In this document: positions 48,097-60,000 of the stretch, piece after piece
Layout of the letters: each line of letters begins with the position of its first letter
Position numbering within the stretch: position 1 is the stretch's first letter
Source: Heterobilharzia americana
Lineage: Eukaryota; Platyhelminthes; Trematoda; Strigeidida; Schistosomatidae
NCBI GenBank assembly: GCA_944470555.2
Contig: OX104127.1
Span: forward strand, 154,023,776 to 154,087,775
Direction of reading: 5' to 3'
Length of the DNA stretch: 64,000 bases
Notes under the pieces: model-generated
What the model was told of the DNA's origin: nothing
Seen by the model: only the letters and a program-made list of their open reading frames with translations
Database searches by the model: none
Made by a program: the position numbers and the translations under genes

Positions 48097-51000
48097 CTGA
48101 AGACAAAGTTAAGTTTGGCCATAATCCAGAAATGATGTCTGTAAATAATAATCATAGCTCAATTGGTAGAGCATTGGACCGGAAACCTGGTGGTTGCTGG
48201 TTCGAGTCCGCCCGCGGTCCAAATTTTCGTTTCATCTTCAATCATCACCCAGTATAAATAATCTGAATATTTATATTTGTTGATATCTGGGATGACTTTA
48301 TCTATTCCATGATTTGTTTAATATCAAATCAATTAATTTTCCTTTATATTGAGATGTAAAAGAAGAAATCAATTATCCAATGAAAATGATCATTATTGTT
48401 ATAAGGAGGATGTGAAAGGCTGTCTTGTTCTCTTTCATCATCTCCTATCACAAACTGGGGAGAAGAATATTGAATATTATTAGTAATTTATGTGGTATTT
48501 TGATTATTTCTTAAGCAGATAGTTGGAGATTGCGTAGGATATCTCTGGTTGACAAACCATTGTATTATGTGTATGGATTAATGGTTGTCGTCGTGGGCTG
48601 ATTCACACTAGCAGCCATCAGTTTACTACTGGTTGGGTATTTTACTAGGCTTGATAACTGATCTAATTTAAATCCTGTTCAAATTGATGTATTTAACCCG
48701 GATTTCGGCTGATTTAAGAGCACATATTAATTTTTTAAGGCAACTTCAATGTTCAATGGGGTCATTTCACCGCGACCCACATTGAATAGAATTATGTCAC
48801 GTGAGCAAATGATCGTTTGTTTACTTAAGAATTGACGCTAGTTCTGGTTGTAGGACATAGTACTAAAATATTGTTATACTTAGTAGTTGATGGGACACAT
48901 GTATGTGATTGTCTTTCAGGATTTTTTTCCACTAGAATAATAAGATATCTAACTGGTAATCTATAGATTACCAGTTTGAAAATAGACACAGTTCATAGTG
49001 TTTTCTCTCTATAATTACGACTGGGCTATTCAGAAAACATATTTTCAATCAGTGGAATAACGTTTTCGAAAGAAATATCTAACTGAGGCACTTTATATTC
49101 ATTGTTTTTACATAAATAAATATTTGATTCGAAGACATAATTCACTGAGTCTTGGTTTGTTAACTAGAATCTTAATTATTAGCTTGACAATTTCTTACTA
49201 TTCAAGTGAATTCTGAGAACCTCATGATAGAAATTTCTATTTGCATCATTTACGTATTTTGTAAGAGTGTGAATGATGAAGTTTGACGATGATTTTCCGT
49301 TGGATCTCTCACTTTTTCAGTTTACTATCTGAAGATAAAAATCAACTGGAAGACAGTTTGAGCGAATGCCTACGTATTTTCAGTAATTTCGCGTGAAACT
49401 GTACAATTTACACATGGGAGTTACTCAACATTACCAACTGACACTATTATGGTTATAAGATTTCGAGTTGATGAATAAAGAACATAGCTATGAAGGTGGT
49501 TAAAACAATTACAAAATCTCGAGGTAGTATTCCTCCCGGATTGAGATCTAATGGAGAACCATTAAAAACCTGGAAGCACTGTTCCGTCAAGGACCTAACT
49601 TAGGACCTTCAGATCTCGTGCGAAAGCTTTAACCATCGACCCACTGGGTAGGAATCCTATAGTTTATGGTCTCCTACTTTTATCACTCTGCGATAGAGCC
49701 ACTGATGTCAGTCCTTGATGAATACCATCTTGAAATCAATAAATCTCCACAACCTCAAACTAAATTGAAGTATAGTGCTCATTAGTGACATGCTTCGAGA
49801 TGGATATTTCAACGTTCTAATGAGAATCGTGACCTGTAGGGTCAACCAGTAGGAAGTGAGGTGGATACCAACTGAAGACTTTGGGGAACAATTGTGCTAT
49901 ATCATAAATTGATAGGAAAAGGAAAGTTTGGACCATTGGATTGCGACCCAGTGACTGGATCGTTCACCGTGAGACCTGAAGGTCCTAAGTTAGATCCCTC
50001 GTGATTGGAGTCGTGGGCACCTACTGCTGGGGAGTCCCATACTAGGACGAAACAGTCATCTAGTTTTCTCACGTTCAATGGTTCTCCACCTGATATCCAT
50101 CCATGATGAATGAATAAAATTCCCATAAACGTCAAAATAAATCATCCTAAAGCTTACATAATCTCAGAAATCAATCATTGTGAATATATATATGCGTAGA
50201 CTGTGTATGTGTGTAAGAGTATTGAAGTGGTGATATACCTTACTTTTTTTCACGCATATAGCATAAAGCATAATTCCACCCTTTCAACATTTACTCGCAT
50301 TTAATATCTTGTTTGAAAGACAACATATACCTTAAAAATCATTTACAGTTTACTCTTTTTTCATCATCGTCGTTTTCACTAACTCATTGATTGGAGAAGT
50401 AGGTGAACCTATTGATTGCAGTTGAATAGACAGGAATAATTTGGAGTGTTGGGTATATAAGCTTCCCAGAGTAACTGATAACTTCTCTGGTCAGATGATG
50501 ATCTTTGTTAACTGTTCCACTGAATTTTTTTGCTGTCTGTCAACTTTTCCCCTGTCTCTTTTCCCTTCTTATTCTGCCTAATATCCCCTCTCTCTCTCTA
50601 AATTTACTTCGATTACTTGTTATTGCTGAAGTTGTCTGGTGTTATCACTATCCACCCCAAAATATCATTTTATTGCTTTTAGTAGTAAATATCATTTTGA
50701 AGAAAAAAGCGCTGATAAGACTTTGAACGTATTGCCAAGTTAACAGTTTAAAATAATTTAATATTTCTGCTGAACTAATTTAATCTGTTGCACTATCCTT
50801 TAAATACTCAAAGCATTTATTTGAGTACAAAAAAGCAAACTGTGGGTCGATCAGTTCCTATTTATGCACGTATATGTTGTATGCATGACAGTAAATTTCA
50901 AAATGTTAGCTGTAGTAATAGTTGTAACCAATTAAGCCATTAATATTGTTATCATATTCGTATTAGTCTGATGAATTCCTTCACTTCTGTGCTCATTTTA

Positions 51001-54000
51001 TTTTACCAAAGACTGGTAAAAGCAATAATTGAGCAATTCAAAGTTGACATTTATTATTCTCAAGTGAGTTAAAATGAAAACTTTCGGATCAGTTATTTAG
51101 TATAATTGTAGCGGAAAAAAGAAACCTACATAACATTCTCTATCGCCTTTTTCGTTGTCTGTACTTTATTTTCTAAGTTGTTGTTCCGTTTCGTTCTGCT
51201 AAAAAGCAATCTCTTGCCTTTCAATTTACTCACCTATTTTTTATTCAAAGTTAGAGAAGAGACCAATAGTCGTATTTGTATTCAACGAAATTTGAACAAC
51301 ATCAAATATTTCTTTATTTCTGTTCGCTCTTCTGCTTTCTTTCAATTGTTTTTGTTTGTACCATCAACTGATTAGAATAACTGCTTTTGTGATATGGTTT
51401 TAAGTTTTCATACTTTATAATTATTACATGATATTTGTCAGTAACTGTTTTGGACTTCAGTAGGTGGCATTTTCATAGTGTCATCATTAGGCAGAATATA
51501 ATGTAGCTCAACCTGGCACTCATATGTGTCCTAGTCTATAAGTCACACTTGATTTGTGACAGTTCATAATACTACCTGTTTCCCTGGCCAAGTTAGGTGG
51601 AATGGGATTTGAGCGAGGGATCCATTGCTTGAAAGTAGAGTCCTCAAGCCGATGAGGCATATTTCCTTAGAATTTAACTTTGTATTTCAATGTTAGCCTA
51701 AACACCATATGGTTTGTGTGCCACAATCGTGACGTACTACTTCACATTTGTTATACTGTATTTCGTTATGGTATCCACATGATTCTCAACCCCCTGAATA
51801 TTACTCATCACCACATAATTATTATTTGATCTTTAGTAAACAAACACACATTCATGCCCCAATAAATGTGTGTAAATGAATCATCATCTATGGGTTTTGT
51901 TTCCTCATTTCGTAATTGTTCTGTCAATATTGATTTCATTGCACAACTAACACACTAGACTGATAACAGTTCAACCATTCCATTCGATTTGATCTCCATT
52001 CACCCATAACACTGACTGTTTCAACATAGTAAAACTGTACATTATGCCTTATTTCGACTATTGTATTTCACTCATTCTCATGGATTTATAACTATATAGC
52101 CTGAAGATGAAGTTACTGAAAACAATTGTTCGCTCAAATTATTCTTGGTCTTAACTGAGTATTCTGGTGTCACTTTCTGGCTCATAAGCTATTGCATGCT
52201 AAGATGTAGGACTTAAAGGAAATTTGTATAATTATGAGGCCATAAAACGAAGAAATTATTTCTCTTTTCGCCACTAGACATGAAACGTTCATTTAAGCTT
52301 AATTGTGAATTCATTTATCACTTATTCTGCCACATATTTTTGGTGTATTTTTGAAGAAACTGTATGTGTTTCGATCGATTGTATTATCTAGGTTTTCGCG
52401 AATCACTTCAAATGACAGGAGACTCATTAAAAAGTTGTTTATTGACTTTACCTGCCTATAACCAACTTTGGCAAATACTTGCGAAATTACTTTTGATTTT
52501 CGAACGTACGTCATAGACCTGTATTCCCAGTGATTCATCAAATAAACTTCCATTTTAGCCCATTTATTAGAAATATCACACGGTGAAACAGTATTATTTA
52601 CTAGATAACGTTTCGGACATAGATTATTATCCATATTCATATCATACTTTTTCGCTGCATGGTGTTTTTAATAAAGGGACTGGAATGAAATTACAATCTA
52701 CCACAGTCCCCAAGTTTTACCCCCGTAACAAGTAACCTTAGTTATAAATTCAAAAATCTTTATGAATCTAGATTTGTAATCGGCTTCCTCAACAAGGGAC
52801 TTTGCAGTTAAGCAGTAGGGACAACATTTGTCATATGGATTGCTCCGGTATACACCTAGACAACAAATCTGCTATTTTGTAATTGACTAAATGCACACCG
52901 AATTAGTCACTTTTTTAAAAGGAGACAAAGTGAATACCAATAATTTTAATATTAGGATATTGAATACATATTCATTTACTTAAATCAACCAAACTATTTA
53001 AGCTAGAGAGGTGAGTAGCATCTTTTGAAGCTGGGCAACTGCCATTTCTAACAATACGATTATGAATGGTGGATCAAAAGAGAGATCATAAACATAGCTT
53101 CATAATAATGTTATAAGACGAATGCTTCTGTTTGGAATTCTGTGAAATGTAAGTAGTTATTCATTGAATGGGATTATCCGAATTTCATATCTTTTTTCTT
53201 AAAGTCCCTTCCCAGTGGCTTTCAATCGTAGTATTACGGTGTTGCACAAAATTTAAATGTTATGATGCTAATACCACTTTTGGTTTGAAACATTGGTTCG
53301 TTTAACATTTTTTCTACAGTTCAGTAAAATTATGATCAATAAATTTATTTGCCCCATTGATTTGTATTCCATGCAATCGTAGTGAAGTTGATTCCTAGTT
53401 CACGTCAGCATACATAGATGTTGTTCAGCTTAGAACTGGCGCTGAATGAAATGAGACAGTTACATGGGTGAACCTAAAATTCACTTAACAAACTTTGGTC
53501 TTATTGTGTCTTTCGAATGTATCCTGCTGAAATTCATAATTATCCTTGATATTTGATGAGAGGTTTCCACATTATAAGTTTATCAATGAATTCGATCCCA
53601 GTGTTGTAACCACTGTGAAAAATCCTGTCATCAGGTATACCTATAATGTAATAAAAAAAGTAAATTCTGTTATGAACTTATAATATCTGATATGATCGGA
53701 ACATATTGATGAGCTGCTGATCTCATCAGTGTTCAAGTTAAAGAAAATTTCGAATTTTTAAATCACAGTATCCCTCTATATTATCACTACAGAAGTCAGT
53801 AACTCTCAGTTCTATCCGTTTGAGAATCTATAAGCTTTTCGAATGTGAATTACAACACTACAGAGATCTTTAACTTGAAATTACTTGGGAAAAGTTTGAA
53901 AATCAACGACAGACAAGCTAATTAATTTATTCCCATTTTATTATCAGGTCCTATTTCTATTCATCTACTCTTTCACAGTTCACTTAACTATCGCTATACT

Positions 54001-57000
54001 GGTTTTTCTTATTTTTGCTTTTTGGAAATTTGACAACAATTCCACTTATATTTTCTGCTTAGTAATGTAATAAAGATGGTCATACTATATGAATATTTCC
54101 TTAATTAAGTTGATGGTTTTTATACATTTTAAAAATAGTCGTATTTTCTTCGTGGTATGTATAAAAAGTGAAATCTTTCTTTAAGACTTAATATGTGAAG
54201 CTACCTCAGACTAGCCATACATTTCGACCCCATTGATAGATTTATCTTGTACCCACTTATCCGTTTACCGACTCATGCACTTCTCTGGATAGCATAATAC
54301 TCATTTGAAGCTGGATAATAAATCATCGAAGCCTGACCTCAAGGAGATATAATGAACTTTGTACATATGACTTATTCGTCCACAAAGGAGTGTCTAGATA
54401 AATGGTATCAACTATCGTGATAGTCCTAAATAAAGTAATTATTTTAATGAATAGAATGACTGAAGCCTAAGTGACTACTTTACCCTTATTGAAGATGGGC
54501 TGCTTTCTGTAAATCCAGTATCACTTGGAAAACAATACCAAGCATTGTTTGTAGTATACAAACCTCAGAAATAGTAAAGATTTTTAGCTTAGAATGACGA
54601 TGATAATTATTTGGTGTCCTCATATCTTTGCGGTTTGTTCTTGGACGTTTCATCACTTCTTCTGTATGAAGTCAATCTGAACAAGTCGTCCAGCCTGGTG
54701 ATGAAACGTCCAAGGACAAACCTGAAAACTCAGATAACACCAAACATTTGTCGTTCTCATCCTGAGCTACAACTCTCTCCTACGATTTTGAATCATAAAT
54801 GTTATATGTGAATAATTAGCTAGTGTTTATACGTTCAGTATAACCTTATTTTAACATACAGATTCAAATCGCTTCATTTTTCCTCTTTCATTTGCGATTT
54901 TCATTAATTTGTCTTCAAAGCACTACTTCAGTATATCAGAGAGTCCTGAATAATGTTAATCAAAAGCAAACTAACTACTCGTTACTTGATTATTGATGGC
55001 CATGGGATATTTTAAGAATTCATATGTCGCAAAAATTCGTTACTGGATAAATATAGAACTTAGAGTCTTACATACGTTTAAAGCAAAATATTTATGAAAA
55101 ACTTGGTTTCAGAAAACTGAAGAAAATAATGGATGCATAAAAAAGGTTCAGAGTAAAACTATATAGAAAAAATTCTCAAAACACCTGTTCGAAATGAAAA
55201 TTTAGAGTAGCACTTTCAAGAATTTATTGATGATAGTAGAAAATTATCAATTGTATATGCTGCGAGAAGCTAAGAAACATTTTAAAGGTTAATTTTAATC
55301 TTACAAATTTCCAGTTTCATTATTTTTAAATGTTTCAACCACTGAAACGAGGGATTTCAAACATTTCGTAGCAGTTCTGTTAAAACTCAAACAGTACTGA
55401 TTTTTCCCTTTTGGTGACCTTGAAATTCAAAAAATACAACCCTTTTTAGATGGCGAATTTTCCCCAAACACCATTTTCGTTTCGCCTCTAAGTGTTGTAA
55501 AAAAGTAATGAATGAACTTGTTAGTTTGTACTCTGATGTAGCAATTCATAAAGCTGTAAGTTATAAATAAAATCCGTACTTGAATGAATGTGTGGCGATT
55601 TTATGATACTACTTTGAATAAGGAATAAAAGCCTTAGTCTATAAAATGCTTCCCTTCATTAGGAAGAAATGTGTTTAAGTTAATCTACATTGGATATTGT
55701 TGATACAGTAACAATAAAAATCTCATTTAGCGGAAACTGCTAGAGTCCTTACTCATTGGCTGACAAAATCAACGTCGTGCCCATCTTCATTGGCTCAAAT
55801 TGCCACACTTCACAGCACTATACAAAAGGTAGATAGAAAAAGAATAATATCAGAGTAGGCAAAGTTGTGTGAGGGAATAAACAGTCTGAAGAAAACGGTT
55901 AATGCGGGTATTCCGGCTTTAGAAGAGATCAAGGAGTGAATGTGACCGGTTCTCAGCCATGTCACCAAGAGTCCTCAACCAGTGATTCGTATAGTCTCGG
56001 GTAGTCCACATCTCCCAAGACGACTAAGACTAGCAGTCAGGGACTTCGTCAACTGGTGCCATATCTCAGTCTGGCTACCCTGAACGTTCTTTCAACTTAA
56101 TCCAACTTCCCCTAACATGGCACGTTGAGTAAGGCGATGGCTCGGCATGCGCATTACCTGTCCAATCCATGTCAGTCAACTAATATTCAGAACATCAATC
56201 GACTTGCTTATCCTGCCTAGTAAGTACCGTTCACCTGACCTCAAAATTGCCCACATAGTTATTCCACCAAAGGCGAGCAATACTAAGAAGACATCTGTGA
56301 TCAAAGTCCTGTAATCGTTTCGTGCCTTCTACTTTTAAGGGCTCTATCTCACAGCCGTACAACAGGACTGAACAGACTGCAGCATAGTAAACATATCATT
56401 TGATAGATTGTTGGATATCTCGCCTTCATACAAATTCTTTAGTCAACATGAGATGCGCATAGAAATGGTAAACTTTTCTAAACTCTAATCTAGTCTAGTT
56501 GAATTCCATGTCCTAGCTTCTAATGACCGTTGGATATATAGCGTGAGGATCAACTATATCTGCTAGGCTTTTTAATTTTATTTGAGTTTTGTAAATAAAT
56601 ATTATATGAGACTTTTTTGTGTACGAAAAAATGCACAATGAAACTCCATAATTATAAGCCTTAAGGGTTCTTCAGTTTTATGTAATGGATGTCATTTGAT
56701 AATGCGTAGCCCTTTTGGCCCTAAATGTTTTCAGTCAACCAGCAGAAAGCCTTGGACCTAGATTTTGCCCTTGTTTGGCATTCACCAACAAGGCGTGTCT
56801 GCAACCGTATGGAAACTGATGCTTCTCTGGAGATTCAAACCTGTTTCACTCAGCACTGAAATCAGAGACTTTAGTAGTAAGCTGTGTGGGTCACAAGAAG
56901 CATCAAACGTAGATCCAGGGATTTCTACTGGCTGTCTCTCAACATCTAATATCAAAATACAGTGTCTTATCACTTAGTGCTATGGTGACATTTCAAATCT

Positions 57001-60000
57001 TTTCGATAAACTTCGGTCGCTGTTGAACACTAAGAAGTAGATAGCTATGTCGCATACACACTGCTGACCATTCCGAGCAATGATGAAGATTCTCAGTCAC
57101 TATGAACTTTTGTTTCGATAAGACAACTCAGTGGACAATCTGCCAACTAAAATGATTGTATATATGTCTGACGATAAGCAGGGCTATATGAAAAGGTGAG
57201 TTTCAAAGATATTTAAGTCGGCAGAAATATCAGTTCCTTGCTTCACCAGTTGACCTCAAGAGAGTTTGATACCAAAGAAGGTCTCGGATTTACTTCAGTC
57301 ATCGAATACCTTGAGCGTTGTATCGATGAGTGATAAACATCACTTTTGCGTCTCCCATCAGACTAGATATTCAGTATTTCGTCCCATTTCCTTCTATATA
57401 AGCTAGAATTGGATGAATGAAACAACTGACCACTGGTTTCACTAAATGGTCTAGAGTCAATTTACTTGATAGGCTCTTTTATTCCTATCTACTTCTAACT
57501 GCCAATTTTGTCTACTGAATAACTCTGAGGCTTTTAAAAAGTTCCATGTGGTACATAAATGACACTAAACCACTTTTTTTATATCGTTTCCTCTGTTACT
57601 GATAGATATGTTAAAAATCAGGACAAAAATGACATGAAATCACAAATATGATCAACTACATATTTGCCTGACTGATAAATTTTTGTCTGTGCCAAAATTT
57701 TCTTTTTCTTTAAAGGCTATGAACTTCTGAAATTTAATTTATTGCTCAAAGTCTTTTTTTTGTATGCTAATCATCAAAGGTATTTAGTTGTATTTAAGGG
57801 TTAAGTTTACTTTTTCTTCTTTCTAAAACACAGAACAGAAATTAATTCATGCAGATGACAAGTAAAGAAGCGACTTTCAGAAGTATTGCAAATTAGTATA
57901 TATATGCAAGTTAATTGATTCGGTGACATTCTACGCATCTCTGCTGCTGCTTTTCAGCAGTGAATATCGTTAACTTTTGTCTAGTATGCACCTTGAATCA
58001 TCCGATCAGAGCACGTTTTAAAATTCATTATTTCCAATAACTGGATTGGTTTGTTCTCTTGCCTTTTTGAGCACTAGAGATTGGTCGAATGTTTTTTATG
58101 ACATTTAAGTTGTATCTCGTGTGTAACAAGACAATTTCCTTACCTTTAAGTCATTATAAACGCATTTCAAACTTGTAAAAACTATGGTCACTAATGTAGC
58201 GAGTTATAAAAGCTCTTTTTATTGATATCTTATTATTCCAATGAAATATGTCACTTGGCATATGACAAGATTTGTTGCATGTTTGTTTTAAATATGCACC
58301 ATTTTCACTTCTATAATTTTCACCCTAAAATTCATATAATTTCTGAACTTGTGTAATAGTTAAATGTTTTTTTTCCACGTATTTCACTGTCATAGCGTTT
58401 TCTTTTTCAGCATTAAATAGCTGATTGTGCAATCGGGGCCCAGTATAATGGGATTCTTTTACTATATTTCCTGACTAAATGAGAGTTACTGGAGTCTGAA
58501 ACGGTGGAGAATATTTGTTGCACAGGTAGATGGTCTTGGTTGCATTATGTTCTCTGAGCTGGGTTGTTTATTCGTGAAGCTTTCGTCATCAGCACTAACT
58601 TCAGTATGAAGTGAACTGTCAATATCTCTCCGTGAGTGATTTAGTAGCTTGCCTTGACGAAGCGGTCTGTGATTGGTTGTTTCCTTCGATTGTTGTGTCA
58701 TTGACCGTATAGATTTTCCTGTTAGTTGTTCCTCTGCTTTACTTCTGACCTTTTTGTCGTTTATCACTTTCCTCATTAGTTGATAGATTGGGTCTATGTC
58801 TGTACATCTATTGATAGCTGACTGACTAACCTGAATGCCTAGCTTCTAGGTTCCTTCTGATATTATTTGTGTTTCCTCTCTCCCTCTAAGATTTCTACGT
58901 TGTCAAAGTTGAATTTACATCCATAATTATCCATGTGCATTGAAATGAGTGATGAAATGTCGTGACGTTTAATAGCCAATTGATGTTCATGTCAACGAAA
59001 GCGAAAAGGGGGACCACTCTGTTTAATGTAGTATTGACTACAGTTATTGCAGTTGATTTTATAAATGATGTTCTCTTTGTCTTCTTCGATTGTTGCATCC
59101 TTTGGTCTGCATGATAGTGTTTGGAGAGAATTTGTAGGTTTATAAGCCACACCAATTCCAAGTGGTCTCAGTAATCTTGTCGTGATTTCTGATATATCCT
59201 TTATGTATGGTAGGATGGTGCGTTCGTTGATTTCTTGAGTCTAATCACCAGAAAATATTAGCAATAGTTATCGCTCAAAGGACATATCTTTCGTAATGCC
59301 GTTTATGGCCCTTTTATCATGTCAGTCACACACTTTATATACAATAAACATTTTGCATAAAACTGCATCTTTTTTCAACTTCGACATTAAACTTTGTCTA
59401 AAGGCTGTTAGATTCTCGAAATCGGAAGTTAACTCTAGCCAACGACATCCACTACCCTAAGAACATCCAATGAAAATAAAATTTCTGTGTTTTACACCAA
59501 TTTATGGGAAACTGGAACATTTTAGTCACATATCTGAAAAGTTATACTAATTGTGGTCCACTTTACCTAATATATTGGTCTGAGGCGTATAGTCAAATCT
59601 TCATTAGATATCATGTTAACATGCCATATATATTGGTGCCGCATTACTACTTAAGGCTGAATTGTAACTTCGTTTGAGGTTAACTAACTGTCAATATAGT
59701 AATGAAAGGAAAATAAACTCAATCTTCTTTCCATTTGTTGAAATATTTATTGATGATAACATTTTTCTTTCCGAGTTCAGTCTTCATTGTACTATTGAAT
59801 ACATTTTAAACGAATATTTGAATAAAGCTATCATTTAAATGAGATTAAAATGTGATTCATTCTGCATGTTTGGTTTAAGTAACAGTAGATCAAATGTATT
59901 TGAGTTTAAATTTTTGATTTTTATCTTTCAAATAATCTCATTTACTTATTCCAAGCCTAAAATCTTGACTATTGTTTAAACTATCATTCTTTTTGTTTTA

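Noticed and set aside
48147..48221. Functional tRNA gene
   Set aside because: Boxes A and B are good, but the 5' side cannot pair with the GCGGTCC 3' side and the anticodon arm is irregular.
52311..52640. Minus-strand 109-codon frame inside the syntaxin intron
   Set aside because: No motif, no promoter or splice signals of note, and AT-rich composition like the surroundings.
58486..58776. Minus-strand 96-codon frame as a separate gene
   Set aside because: It lies directly downstream of the GIY-YIG region on the same strand and fits better as 3' debris of the Penelope-like element.
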